From Stieleria sedimenti (GTDB lineage: Bacteria; Planctomycetota; Planctomycetia; Pirellulales; Pirellulaceae), in assembly GCF_025060895.1 (NCBI RefSeq), contig NZ_JANZKV010000205.1, forward strand, positions 3,892-55,880: 51,989 nt of DNA, read 5' to 3'. A program made the translations under genes and the position numbers. The number at the start of each line of letters is the position of its first letter. Position 1 is the stretch's first letter. Below, piece by piece: positions 26,411-36,647 of the stretch. The notes below the pieces were generated by a model. That model was not told where the DNA came from. It was given only the letters and a program-made list of their open reading frames with translations, and did not search any database.

Positions 26411-29404
26411 TCAATCCTTCGCGTCACTCACGGTGAAATCAGAGAACACGGCGTGCGTGTCGACGACGCGTAGTCCCACGCTGCCCGATCGATAGGTTTC
26501 ATCCAAGAGCGAAACACGCTGCCGGCCGTTGTGCGTGACCGTGATCTGGTTGCCCTTCATTTGGACGCGTAACGCTTGGGGCTGCGTGACATCGATCTGA
26601 GTGGATGCCCGCGCCAGCTCGATCCAGGCAGATCCGTTCATCTTGCCGACGATCACCAACCCGGTCTTCGGAATCAACCCGGCAAAGTAGCCACGCTGGG
26701 CATCGTAGCCGACCGCCGGACCGCTGCAGCGAAACAAAACGCCGGCATCGCGAGCATTCGCTTCGCCTTGAAAGTCGATCATGACGTCAACGACACAATC
26801 TGCGGGGCACGGATCATCGAGCACCACTTTTTCGCCGCTGCGGTAGTCGTTGATCGGATCACGGGGAATGCGTCCCAGATGCAGTCCCTCCGGTCCGACT
26901 TCGATCAACTGATGATGCCCAAAGAAAGACCAGGTCGCATCGCCCGCGTCGTCACCGAACAAACGAATCGGTAACACAAGTTCTTGAGGTTTTTCCCCGG
27001 AGGGCCGATCCAGCCACTCGCCGGCCCGGATCGGAGACTCCAGAAACGGAAATCCCCGCCGCCCCACCTTCATCGGCTGGACGTAAACGGCGCGACGCCA
27101 GCCGGGGTTGCGATCTCGCTTGGCATGAAACACGTGCCACCACTGGCGGTCGTCCAACGATGGGACAAAACACGAATGCCCGACTCCATAGACGTCCCGT
27201 GTGCCCTCGAACAATGGCTTGTCACGCTTGGTCCACGAAGCGGGATCCAGCGGATCGCCCCCGGTAAACTCCAAAATGCCCAACTTGTACGTCGGCAACC
27301 AAGAGGCACCACACGAGTACACGATTGAGGTTTTGTTTTTCGATTGAAACACCTGCGGGCCTTCATTCAACCCACGCCCGGATTGCTCCGGTTCGGTCAG
27401 CTCCCAGCGGTAGTCGTCGTTGTCGCACAGCCGGACTCGCGGGCCGCCCAATTCGGTCGGCGAGGCGAGCGGGGCGATGTACAGGTACTGTCGATCGGTT
27501 CCGGGCGCATCCCAACCCGACCAGACGGCGTAGCGTTTTTCGCCATGCGTCAACACCGTCATGTCGATGGCCCAGACGTTGGGCGAAGCACCGTCCTGGC
27601 CGTCACCGGTGGCCATCGGCCCGAACAGCTCGTACTCGCCCAGCGGGTCCTGATCCTTGGACTTCAGCACATACGTCAGATGGTTCCGGTTCTGGCCATC
27701 GGAGGCGGCAAAGTAGACGTACCAATGACCGTCCAAGTGGTGCAGTTCCGGCGCCCAGATCTCGCGCGAATAGGGGCCGGACTGCGGTGCCGTCCAAACG
27801 ATGTTCGGCTTGCCCATCGACGTCAATCGATCACTGGCCTGAATCGAGATCGCCCGGTTGCCGTGGGAAAGGCACCAGAGGTAACGCGTCTGATTCGGAT
27901 CACGCGTCACCCAGGGATCGGCGCCCTCACCGATCGGGTTGACGAATTGATCGAGCGGAACCGAACCGACGCGTTGGTGCCCCGACCAGTTCGGATCCCC
28001 CGCGTCAACGGGCAGCGTCGCATTCCAGTCCATCAGCGAGCGCCGCAAGCGATCGGCGACGTCGGGATGTTGTTTCGCGAGATTGTTCGATTCCGAAGCG
28101 TCGGCTTGAAGATCATAAAGCTGTGGATCGCTGCCATCGTAGTTGACCAAGAACTTCCACTTGCCGTCGCGGACGGCCAAGTCCGGATTGTCTTCACGCG
28201 CCGTCCCCGGACGATCGGGGGGCCGTCGCCAGAAAATCGGTTCGCTTCGGCTTTCCCGTTGATCCCCCAGCAGGGTCGATGAAAGATCCTGGCCATCGAA
28301 GGAGACGCCGTCCGGCGGATCGGTTTGGGTCAGAGAATAAAGCGACCGATTGACGTCCAAGGCACAGAGGACGGATTCGTTGTTGGTGCGGCCGGCCACA
28401 CCCTCGGCCAACAGTCCCGGCCCCCAAACAATCAACGGCGATCGCACGCCCCCTTCGTAAAGCCACGTTTTGGCGCCACGTAGCGGATCCGACGCCCCCG
28501 CGCCTTCTTCGTGCCCATTGTCGGACATGACCAGGATCAGCGTGTTCTCGCGCAGTGAACTGTCGTTGCGAATGCGGTCGAATAACTTGGCAAGTTGTTG
28601 GTCCATCGCATCGAGCACCGCGTAGTAAAGGGCCCGCTTGGACTCGTCCGTTTTGTCTCGAAGGACTTCCGGTGGAAAGAACGGCGAATGCACATCGTCG
28701 GGCCAAACATTGACGAAGAATGGCTTGCCATCGGATTGTGCTTGATCGATAAACTCAACCGCTTGCTCGACAAACGCGGCCGTCACCACCGAGCGGTCTT
28801 CCCAACGAATCGGCCCTCTTCCAAGGTCGGCCGATCCCAGATCATGTTTTTGCGGCGGCTTGCCATTGTAGGCGTCTTTGAGCGGCAGCACTCTCGGCCC
28901 CAAGCCTTCAAAATTGGTCAGACTGCGGTCAAATCCATAGGCTTGTATCAGCGGCGCCTCGCCGACATCGCGCTGTCCGCCCATGTGCCACTTGCCGAAG
29001 TGTCCGGTCGCGTACCCCGATTGCTGCAAGTGACGGGCGAGCACCGGTGCTTGGGGATCCAGCCACTGCGCCATGCCGCGATCGCGGTTCAGCTTCCGCG
29101 CGGCCAGGTACGAACTGATCCGCCAGCGTTGGGGATATTGCCCCGTCGACAGCGCGACGCGCGACGGCGAACAGATCGGTGAATTGACGTAAAAGTTAGT
29201 GAAGCGAATCCCTTCGGACGCCAACGCATCGATGTTCTCCGTCCAGGTCCGTGTTCCGCCGTAGCAGGACAGGTCGGACCACCCCATGTCGTCGATGAAC
29301 ACCGTGACGACGTTCGGCCGATGATTCGCCAACACGCTCGAGGGTGCAAACGCGATCGAGAACAAAAACAGGCATCCGAGCCACCTGGTGAATTGTCGTT
29401 TCAT
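26411..29404 (-). CDS. Fusion: sulfatase, GH43-like glycosidase and lectin-like domain
   Basis: A 997-aa secreted protein (signal peptide to about residue 26) with three parts. Residues 28-465 are a type I sulfatase with metal ligands D38/D39 in FIDDMGWSD, the formylglycine motif CSPSR (78-82), GKWH near 137-140 and the later SDNGH metal site (295-298). Residues about 490-790 are a GH43-like five-bladed propeller; the likely catalytic triad is D496 (ADPWVTR, base), D614 (AIDMTV, pKa modulator) and E681 (NEGPQVF, acid), with IWAPELHHLDGHWYVYF as signature. Residues about 800-997 form a concanavalin-like domain (VVDVMIDFQGEANARDAGVLFRC). It could remove sulfate and an arabinofuranosyl- or xylosyl-type residue from one polymer. 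It is divergent from the large redox fusion gene beside it. A formylglycine-generating enzyme must come from elsewhere. Confidence 0.88.
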   Translation of the reverse strand: MKRQFTRWLGCLFLFSIAFAPSSVLANHRPNVVTVFIDDMGWSDLSCYGGTRTWTENIDALASEGIRFTNFYVNSPICSPSRVALSTGQYPQRWRISSYLAARKLNRDRGMAQWLDPQAPVLARHLQQSGYATGHFGKWHMGGQRDVGEAPLIQAYGFDRSLTNFEGLGPRVLPLKDAYNGKPPQKHDLGSADLGRGPIRWEDRSVVTAAFVEQAVEFIDQAQSDGKPFFVNVWPDDVHSPFFPPEVLRDKTDESKRALYYAVLDAMDQQLAKLFDRIRNDSSLRENTLILVMSDNGHEEGAGASDPLRGAKTWLYEGGVRSPLIVWGPGLLAEGVAGRTNNESVLCALDVNRSLYSLTQTDPPDGVSFDGQDLSSTLLGDQRESRSEPIFWRRPPDRPGTAREDNPDLAVRDGKWKFLVNYDGSDPQLYDLQADASESNNLAKQHPDVADRLRRSLMDWNATLPVDAGDPNWSGHQRVGSVPLDQFVNPIGEGADPWVTRDPNQTRYLWCLSHGNRAISIQASDRLTSMGKPNIVWTAPQSGPYSREIWAPELHHLDGHWYVYFAASDGQNRNHLTYVLKSKDQDPLGEYELFGPMATGDGQDGASPNVWAIDMTVLTHGEKRYAVWSGWDAPGTDRQYLYIAPLASPTELGGPRVRLCDNDDYRWELTEPEQSGRGLNEGPQVFQSKNKTSIVYSCGASWLPTYKLGILEFTGGDPLDPASWTKRDKPLFEGTRDVYGVGHSCFVPSLDDRQWWHVFHAKRDRNPGWRRAVYVQPMKVGRRGFPFLESPIRAGEWLDRPSGEKPQELVLPIRLFGDDAGDATWSFFGHHQLIEVGPEGLHLGRIPRDPINDYRSGEKVVLDDPCPADCVVDVMIDFQGEANARDAGVLFRCSGPAVGYDAQRGYFAGLIPKTGLVIVGKMNGSAWIELARASTQIDVTQPQALRVQMKGNQITVTHNGRQRVSLLDETYRSGSVGLRVVDTHAVFSDFTVSDAKD

Positions 29405-29575
29405 GGATTACTAAAAAAAAGGAATGAATCGTCCGATCCCACCACAGTCTACCTGGTGTCAAAAGGACCGTCGTCCCTGCGATCGAATTGCCTGCCGCAA
29501 CCAGAGACGTGGTTTACAATGGCCGAAAGAAAACGAAATCGGCTTCCAACCAATCTGTGCAACACTGAATCATCC
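29405..29575. promoter_or_regulatory. Divergent promoter region between two fusion genes
   Basis: A 171-bp interval separates the 5' ends of the sulfatase-GH43 gene (minus) and the haem-copper fusion gene (plus). It contains an A8 tract at 29413-29420. Exact promoter hexamers are not obvious. The geometry allows shared regulation of the two genes. Confidence 0.45.
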
Positions 29576-32500
29576 ATGGCCCCTCTACGAGTCCTGTTGA
29601 CGATCCTACTCGGCGTCGCCGTCACCACGCAATGTTTCGCCGAGACGCCCGCCAATCTTCGCGACGAAAATCTGGTTGCCTGGTGCATCGTTCCCTTTGA
29701 CTCGCAAAAGCGCGGGCCGGCCGAGCGTGCCGAGATGGTCCGACGGCTCGGATTGCGCCGTGTCGCCTACGATTGGCGTGCCGAACATGTGCCGACGTTC
29801 GAAGAAGAAATCCTGCAATACAAAAAACACGGGATCGAATACTTCGCATTTTGGGGTGCACACGACGAGGCGCTGGAACTGTTCCAAAAACATGGCTTGC
29901 GCCCGCAGATCTGGCAGATGCTCGGTTCGATCGAAGGTGCGACGCAAGCGGATCGCATCAAAACCGCCGCGTCCCGGTTGCTGCCACTGGTCGAGCAGAC
30001 ACGCAAGCTGGGCAGCAAACTCGGACTGTACAACCACGGCGGCTGGGGCGGCGAACCGGAGAACATGATCGCGGTCTGCGACTACCTGCGAGAGCATCAC
30101 GACGCCCACCATGTCGGCATTGTTTACAACCTCCACCATGGTCACGGGCACATCGACGACTTTGCCGCTGTTCTCAATCAACTCAAGCCCTACCTTTTGT
30201 GCCTGAATCTGAACGGCATGACCCGGGACGGTGATCAGCGTGGCCAGAAAATACTGCCGCTGGGCGAAGGCGAATTCGATGTCCAACTGCTCGCCGCCGT
30301 CCGTGATTCCGGCTACGACGGCCCCGTCGGCCTGATCGGTCACACGCAGGATGACGTGGAACTTCGACTGCGAGACAACCTCGACGGTTTGCATTGGTTG
30401 CTGCCACAAATCGACGGCCAGCCTGCCGGCCCCAAGCCGACACTCCGTACGTTTTCACCCGAGACAGCACCTCCCAAACGAGCATCCGGCAGCGTCGGAT
30501 CATTGATCGACGGCCGCCCGGAATACCGACGACCGCCGATCACCGTCGAATGCCGCGTCACGTTGCCCGATGCAAACGGGTACAACATCCTCGTCGCCAA
30601 CGACACCAAACGATCGGGCGACCATTGGGAGATATTCTCCAATAATGGTACCGGCAACTTCACCGCCTACCTGCCCGGGATGCAACCCGATCACGTCCAT
30701 TCCCAGGCGATGATCTGTGATGCCAAGCCCCATACCGTGTCGATGATTTACCAGCCGAATCGTTTGCGATTGCTCGTCGATGGCAAGCCGGTGGCCGATC
30801 AGCCGATCCGATCGACAGGCCGCGATGGCCGTGCGGACAAGTTGGCGATCGGTCGATTGGTCGAAGGAGGAATCGGCTGTCGCGGCCAAGTCCACTGGGT
30901 TCGCATTTCCGAGGGCGTACGAGACATCCCCGCCGATCCGGTGGTCGATGCCACCCAAGACGACACGACGCTGTTGTTGTGGCGCAGTGAGGAAACCTCA
31001 CCGCGCGGCGGGGCGCAAGGGCCGCAACCAGACACTGCGCGGCTGGACTTCAAGAACCGAGACTACTCGCCCGCGTTGGTCTCCGCGTTGGTCGAAAAAG
31101 CCCGTGCCGATGGTGATCCGCATCGAGGCCTGCTGACGTTTGCCAATGCCAACTCGGCGTGCCTGTCCTGTCATCGCATCGGTCCCCACGGCGGCAGCGT
31201 CGGTCCCGAGTTGACGTCGATCGGCAAGCAACGCAAACCCGAGGAACTGGTCGAATCGGTGCTCTGGCCGAAACGACAGATCCCACCCGAATACGTCGCC
31301 CATCTGGTCCTCGACGATTCCGGTCAGACCCACCAAGGCTACCTGGTGCGTCAGGACCATCGCGAACTCGTGCTTCGCGATCCCTCGGCCAATCAACCGA
31401 CCGAGACGGCGATCCCGATCGACGAGATCGCGTTACAGCGAGAGGTCGGCACGCTGATGCCCGACAATTTGGCCGGTGCGATGTCCCGCGAAGACCTTAG
31501 CGGTCTGTTGCGATTCTTGTTCACCTTGGGGACCGAGGAGGGCTTGCCGATCGCGGAGATGGAAACGCTGCTCCTACACGCCCAGACACACTCGCATGGA
31601 CCGGCGGAGTTTCCGATCGAGCGACGACCGCTAGCCCCCGAACATTGGCCCAGCTGGCAACACGACGTCAATCGCGATCGGGTGTATGACTTCTACGCCA
31701 AACAAGCGAACTTCTTCCGTCAACAAGCCGCCGTCCCGCCGTTGCTGGCCGAGTACCCCGGGCTCGACGGCGGCGATCAGGGTCACTGGGGAAACCAAAA
31801 CGACACCACCTGGGCCAACGACCGCTGGAACCAGACCGAACTCGGCAGCCTGATGTGCGGTGTGTTCCGCGTCGGCAAGACGACCCTCCCTCGCGGCGTG
31901 TGCGTGCGTCTCGGCGACCACGGCGAACTCGCAACCTGTTTCAACCCCGACACGTTGACGTACGATGCCGTTTGGCGCGGCGGTTTTGTCAAGTTCTCCT
32001 CGCACCGGCACGGCTTCTTGGACGGGCTGAGGATCGACGGTGAACTGCTCAGCAAGCCGCGGCAAAAGAAACCCGACCCACCGTTTCAATACCTGGGCTT
32101 TTACCGACTCGGCGATCGAGTCGTGTTTGCCTATCGCATCGGCGAAGAAACGTTCCTCGACGCGCCCGATGTGAAAAACGGACAGTTCGTCCGCGTCGTC
32201 GCGCCGGCAGAAGAACATCCGCTACGTCATCACATAAAGAACGCGCCGACCCAATGGCCGCAAACGATCGAAACCGAAATCCGATTCGGTACGACGAAAC
32301 CCTACGCGGTGGATACGATCGAATTGCCTTCCGAGAACCCCTGGAACGCCTTGTTGTTCTGCGGCGGCCATGCCTTTTTGCCGGATGGTTCCGCGTTGGT
32401 TTGCACGATGCAAGGCGACGTCTGGCGCGTGACCGGCATCGAATCCCCTTCGACCAAGGCGACCTGGCGACGGTTCGCGTCCGGGCTGCACCATGCCTTG

Positions 32501-34120
32501 GGCATCGTGGTCGACCAAGACGGAATCTTCGTTTTGGGCCGCGACCAGATCACACGTCTTCACGATCTGAACGGCGACTTCGAAGCGGATTATTACGAAT
32601 GCTTCAGCAACGCCTTTCGCACGTCGGCTGCCGGACACGATTTCATTTGTGGCTTGCAGCGTGACCGCGACGGAAACTTTTACACCGCGTCGGGGAATCA
32701 AGGTTTGGTCCGTATTTCACCGGACGGTCAACGGGCCGACGTGATCGCGACCGGATTTCGCAACCCCGATGGCCTGGGCTTGCTGCCCGACGGAACTGTG
32801 ACCGTTCCCGCCTCGGAAGGCAGTTGGACTCCCGCTTCGATGATTTGCGCCGTGCCGGTTGAAGCAGTTCCTGGCGATACCGCAGATTCATCGACACGCG
32901 CAAACAAGCGTGTGCCGCACTACGGCTACGGCGGGCCCCGCGACGGCCAAACCCCGCAGTTGCCGCTCGCCTATCTGCCGCGCGGACTGGACAATTCCAG
33001 CGGCGGCCAGGTGTTTGTTGACAGCGATTCCTGGGGTCCCCTGTCCGGCCAATTGCTACACTTCTCCTTCGGCGCAGGTTCGCATTTTCTGGTGCTTCGT
33101 GACCAAGTCAACGGACAAGCCCAAGCCGCGGTGGTGCCGCTGCCCGGGGAATTCCGCTCGGGCGTCCACCGCGGACGATTCAACCCCACCGACGGCCAAC
33201 TCTACGTGACCGGCATGCAGGGCTGGGGCTCCTACACGACCGACGATGGCTGTTTCCAACGCGTGCGCTACGACGGCGGCGATGCTCAACTGCCGACCGG
33301 CTTTCACGTCCATGAAAATGGAATTGTGATTTCGTTTTCGATGCCGTTGGACGCAGCGACGGTCACCGCCCCCGGCAATCACTTCGCACAGACCTGGAAC
33401 TATCGCTACGGTCCGGGCTATGGCTCCCCCGAGTTCTCGACGCGGCACCCCGGCGTGCGGGGGCACGATCATCTGCCGATCAAGTCCGCCCATGTCCTTG
33501 CCGATCACCGAACCGTCTTCCTCGAACTACCCGAACTCCAGCGGACGAATCAATTGCATCTGTCCGTGCAATCGTCGCCCGGTCAGTTTCATCAGTTGTT
33601 CATCACGGTTCATGAACTCGACAAGCCCTACGCCGATTTCCCGGGTTACCTGTCGATTGACAAGACGATCGACCCGCATCCGATCCACGCGGACCTTGCC
33701 ATGGCGACCCGCAGCGTGCCGAACCCGTATCGAAAGAAGCTTGCCGGGGCGCGCCAGATCGAGATCGAAACCGGGACCAACCTGTCCTACGCAATGCGAT
33801 CGTTTCGGGTCAGCGCTGGTGAACCGATCGCATTGACGCTCTCCAACCCCGACGTTGTCCCGCACAATTGGGCCTTGGCCAAACCCGGGACGATCGAGCG
33901 TGTAGGCGTCTTGGCGGACCGATCGATTTCGGATCCCGACGCCGCCCTTCATCATTACATCCCCTCCACCACCGATGTCTTGGCCTACACCGATGTGGTG
34001 TTGCCGGGCGAGAAATTCACGGTTTATTTCCGCGTCCCCGCACAACCCGGGCATTATCCCTACCTGTGCACGTTCCCGGGACACTGGAAAGTGATGAACG
34101 GGGTGATGATTGTCGAATAG
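29576..34120 (+). CDS. Fusion: sugar-isomerase-like barrel, lectin-like, c-haem, DUF6797, propeller, cupredoxin
   Basis: A 1514-aa secreted protein (signal peptide to about residue 22). Residues 30-280 look like a xylose-isomerase/AP-endonuclease-type TIM barrel (LVAWCIVPFDSQKRGP, GLYNHGGWGGEPENM, VGIVYNLHHGHGHIDDF, LLCLNLNGM). Residues 300-450 are a concanavalin/LamG-like domain. Residues 515-650 are a c-type haem domain of the planctomycete heme-binding type with CLSCH at 529-533 and a candidate axial Met in TLMPDN. Residues about 690-1000 match DUF6797 (GDQGHWGNQNDTTWANDRWNQTELGSLMCGVF). A PQQ-dehydrogenase-like propeller follows (GHAFLPDGSALVCTMQGDVWRV, RNPDGLGLLPDG). The C-terminus is a blue-copper domain with ligands near H1430 (VPHNW), C1498, H1503 and M1507 (CTFPGHWKVM). 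It would join sugar recognition or oxidation to electron transfer in the periplasm. ATG 29576 is used because it gives a clean signal peptide. Confidence 0.85.
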   Translation: MAPLRVLLTILLGVAVTTQCFAETPANLRDENLVAWCIVPFDSQKRGPAERAEMVRRLGLRRVAYDWRAEHVPTFEEEILQYKKHGIEYFAFWGAHDEALELFQKHGLRPQIWQMLGSIEGATQADRIKTAASRLLPLVEQTRKLGSKLGLYNHGGWGGEPENMIAVCDYLREHHDAHHVGIVYNLHHGHGHIDDFAAVLNQLKPYLLCLNLNGMTRDGDQRGQKILPLGEGEFDVQLLAAVRDSGYDGPVGLIGHTQDDVELRLRDNLDGLHWLLPQIDGQPAGPKPTLRTFSPETAPPKRASGSVGSLIDGRPEYRRPPITVECRVTLPDANGYNILVANDTKRSGDHWEIFSNNGTGNFTAYLPGMQPDHVHSQAMICDAKPHTVSMIYQPNRLRLLVDGKPVADQPIRSTGRDGRADKLAIGRLVEGGIGCRGQVHWVRISEGVRDIPADPVVDATQDDTTLLLWRSEETSPRGGAQGPQPDTARLDFKNRDYSPALVSALVEKARADGDPHRGLLTFANANSACLSCHRIGPHGGSVGPELTSIGKQRKPEELVESVLWPKRQIPPEYVAHLVLDDSGQTHQGYLVRQDHRELVLRDPSANQPTETAIPIDEIALQREVGTLMPDNLAGAMSREDLSGLLRFLFTLGTEEGLPIAEMETLLLHAQTHSHGPAEFPIERRPLAPEHWPSWQHDVNRDRVYDFYAKQANFFRQQAAVPPLLAEYPGLDGGDQGHWGNQNDTTWANDRWNQTELGSLMCGVFRVGKTTLPRGVCVRLGDHGELATCFNPDTLTYDAVWRGGFVKFSSHRHGFLDGLRIDGELLSKPRQKKPDPPFQYLGFYRLGDRVVFAYRIGEETFLDAPDVKNGQFVRVVAPAEEHPLRHHIKNAPTQWPQTIETEIRFGTTKPYAVDTIELPSENPWNALLFCGGHAFLPDGSALVCTMQGDVWRVTGIESPSTKATWRRFASGLHHALGIVVDQDGIFVLGRDQITRLHDLNGDFEADYYECFSNAFRTSAAGHDFICGLQRDRDGNFYTASGNQGLVRISPDGQRADVIATGFRNPDGLGLLPDGTVTVPASEGSWTPASMICAVPVEAVPGDTADSSTRANKRVPHYGYGGPRDGQTPQLPLAYLPRGLDNSSGGQVFVDSDSWGPLSGQLLHFSFGAGSHFLVLRDQVNGQAQAAVVPLPGEFRSGVHRGRFNPTDGQLYVTGMQGWGSYTTDDGCFQRVRYDGGDAQLPTGFHVHENGIVISFSMPLDAATVTAPGNHFAQTWNYRYGPGYGSPEFSTRHPGVRGHDHLPIKSAHVLADHRTVFLELPELQRTNQLHLSVQSSPGQFHQLFITVHELDKPYADFPGYLSIDKTIDPHPIHADLAMATRSVPNPYRKKLAGARQIEIETGTNLSYAMRSFRVSAGEPIALTLSNPDVVPHNWALAKPGTIERVGVLADRSISDPDAALHHYIPSTTDVLAYTDVVLPGEKFTVYFRVPAQPGHYPYLCTFPGHWKVMNGVMIVE

Positions 34121-34223
34121 TCTGACAACATCTCTAAACACTCCGACGGCGTGTCTCAGTTTGAAGTGGATTTGGCTTGCTAGAATGCCATCCAAGTCAA
34201 CCTCTCCCACACGAGACTGCCCC

Positions 34224-36647
34224 ATGCCCCATCGATCGCCACTCGCGACGCACTCAACGTGCCGATCGCGAATCACGCTTCTGCCCCTCGCGTTCCTTCT
34301 GTTCACGAGTAGCATCTGTCACGCCCAAGCCGTCCACGACACCTGGCGATACACCCTTGGCAAGCCCGCCGCCGAATGGCAATCGGATTCATTCGATGAT
34401 TCGGACTGGCAGGAAGCCGGCGGCGGCTTCGGCACCCGAGATACGCCGGGGGCACGCGTCGGAACCGTCTGGGCCACCAACAACATCTGGCTGCGCAAAT
34501 CATTTGACTTGGCGGCGATTCCCAACAACCCCGCCCTGCTGATTCACCATGACGAAGACGCCGACGTCTTTCTCAACGGAATCCCGATCGGCCAGTTCAA
34601 AGGCTATACCACCGAGTACCAAGTCGTTTCCATCGATCGCGCGAAACGATCGGCGCTCAAGCTCGGTCGCAACACCTTGGCCGTCCACTGCCGTCAAACC
34701 GGTGGCGGCCAGTTCATCGACGTTCACCTGGTCGACGGTGACAACGTTCCCAAATTGCCCGCTCCGCCACGCGACACCAAACCGTTCCAATCCGAATTGA
34801 TCACCACCTGGGGCGCAGACGTCACGCCGGAAAATGCGTGGACGGAGTATCCCCGCCCGCAATTGCAACGCGACAACTGGATCAACCTGAATGGCAACTG
34901 GGACTATGCGATCACGCCGGTCGAGCAAACCGAGCAACCCAACGGGTGGGACGGCGAGATCCTGGTGCCGTTCTGCTTGGAATCAAAACTCGGCGGCGTG
35001 CAGCGACTGCTGGACGCAACCGACGCGCTTTGGTACCGCCGCACGTTTCGGGCAACACCGTCTGCATCAAAACGAGCGCTGCTGAACTTCGAAGCCGTGG
35101 ATTATCGCTGCGAAGTCTTCGTCAATGGTCAGTCCGTCGGCAAACACCAGGGCGGCAACACGGCGTTCACGTTCGACATCACCGAAGCCTTGCAAGACGG
35201 CGACAATGAGTTGGTCGTCCGAGTCGAAGATGAAACCGAAAACTATCAACTGCGGGGCAAACAAACGCTCAACGCACGCGGAATTTGGTACACACAGGTT
35301 TCGGGAATCTGGCAAACGGTTTGGTTGGAAGAAGTCTCACCGAACCACATCCGTGATCTGAAAATCGCTACCGACGCCGACACAGGAAGCATCACCGTCA
35401 CCCCGCTCGTCCAAGGCGATGGCGAAGTCCACGTCGTCGTCAAAGACGGCGACAACGTGGTGGCGGAGGGATCGGGAAACGACGCGATCGAGTTGACGAT
35501 TGCCGACGCAAAACTCTGGTCGCCCTCGTCACCGCACCTCTACGACATCGAAGCAACCCTGGTCGGCGCCGACGCGGTGACGCTCGACCGAGTTGCGTCC
35601 TATGCAGGAATTCGCAACGTCGGCAAAGCCCAAGACGCCGAGGGGAACTGGCGATTCACGCTCAACGGCGACACCATTTTTCACTGGGGACCGCTCGACC
35701 AGGGATGGTGGCCCGACGGCTTGCTGACACCTCCGTCCGACGAAGCGATGTTGTTCGATATCGAGTGGCTCCGGGACGCCGGATTCAACATGATTCGCAA
35801 GCACATCAAGGTGGAACCGCGTCGATACTATTATCACTGCGACCGACTGGGCATGATGGTTTGGCAGGACCAAGTCAGCGCGGGCAACAATCCCAAGTGG
35901 ACGCGTTTGCAACCCGATCCAGAAGACGCCGTTTGGCCTGACCAGCATCATCGGCAATTCATGGTCGAACTGGAACGCATGATCGGGCTGCTGGAAAACC
36001 ATCCGTCGATCGTGGTGTGGGTGCCCTTCAACGAGGCCTGGGGACAACATCGTACGCTCGACGTCGGCAAGTGGACGGTCGATCGCGACCCCTCGCGCTT
36101 GGTCAACATCGCCAGCGGCGGCAACTTCTGGCCGGTCGGTGATGTCGTCGACGCCCACGCGTATCCCCACCCCGAATTCCCGTTCGACCAGGGCGCCGGC
36201 GGACGCTTCGAGGACTACATCAAAGTCATGGGGGAATTTGGAGGTCACGGCTATCCCGTCAAAGGCCATCTCTGGGATGCCAATCGTCGCAACTGGGGCT
36301 ATGGCGGGCTGCCGCAAAACGAAGCCGAATACAAGGCCCGCTACGTTACGTCACTGAAGATGCTCAACGAACTGCGTGGGAAAGGCATCGCCGCCGGTGT
36401 CTACACCCAGACGACCGACGTGGAAGGTGAGATCAACGGTCTGATGACCTATGATCGCAAGGTCATCAAGATCCCGGCGAAGGAGTTGGCGCGACTGCAC
36501 ACGCTGTTGTTTCAGTCGAGCAAGACCGACGCCACTGCCTTCCCGGACTCAGCATTCATCCCACCGCGTCCACGCGAAGGAATTCAATCACGTGACCTGG
36601 GCGAAAACGCGCAAACGATCAACGACACGGAGTCGCCTAAAGGCTAG
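34224..36647 (+). CDS. Glycoside hydrolase family 2 enzyme
   Basis: An 807-aa secreted GH2 protein (signal peptide to about residue 35), the family of beta-galactosidases, beta-glucuronidases and related exo-enzymes. An extra N-terminal beta-sandwich (38-170) precedes the GH2 sugar-binding domain (about 210-370: LNGNWDYAITPVEQ, ALWYRRTFRA, NARGIWYTQVSGIWQTVWLE), the Ig-like domain (375-460) and the TIM barrel (460-760). The acid/base is E604 in WVPFNEAWGQ and the nucleophile E671 in VMGEFGGHG. The exact sugar specificity is open. The ATG at 34224 gives the signal peptide; it follows the redox fusion gene by 103 bp. The last codons and the TAG stop lie inside a REP-like repeat. Confidence 0.92.
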   Translation: MPHRSPLATHSTCRSRITLLPLAFLLFTSSICHAQAVHDTWRYTLGKPAAEWQSDSFDDSDWQEAGGGFGTRDTPGARVGTVWATNNIWLRKSFDLAAIPNNPALLIHHDEDADVFLNGIPIGQFKGYTTEYQVVSIDRAKRSALKLGRNTLAVHCRQTGGGQFIDVHLVDGDNVPKLPAPPRDTKPFQSELITTWGADVTPENAWTEYPRPQLQRDNWINLNGNWDYAITPVEQTEQPNGWDGEILVPFCLESKLGGVQRLLDATDALWYRRTFRATPSASKRALLNFEAVDYRCEVFVNGQSVGKHQGGNTAFTFDITEALQDGDNELVVRVEDETENYQLRGKQTLNARGIWYTQVSGIWQTVWLEEVSPNHIRDLKIATDADTGSITVTPLVQGDGEVHVVVKDGDNVVAEGSGNDAIELTIADAKLWSPSSPHLYDIEATLVGADAVTLDRVASYAGIRNVGKAQDAEGNWRFTLNGDTIFHWGPLDQGWWPDGLLTPPSDEAMLFDIEWLRDAGFNMIRKHIKVEPRRYYYHCDRLGMMVWQDQVSAGNNPKWTRLQPDPEDAVWPDQHHRQFMVELERMIGLLENHPSIVVWVPFNEAWGQHRTLDVGKWTVDRDPSRLVNIASGGNFWPVGDVVDAHAYPHPEFPFDQGAGGRFEDYIKVMGEFGGHGYPVKGHLWDANRRNWGYGGLPQNEAEYKARYVTSLKMLNELRGKGIAAGVYTQTTDVEGEINGLMTYDRKVIKIPAKELARLHTLLFQSSKTDATAFPDSAFIPPRPREGIQSRDLGENAQTINDTESPKG

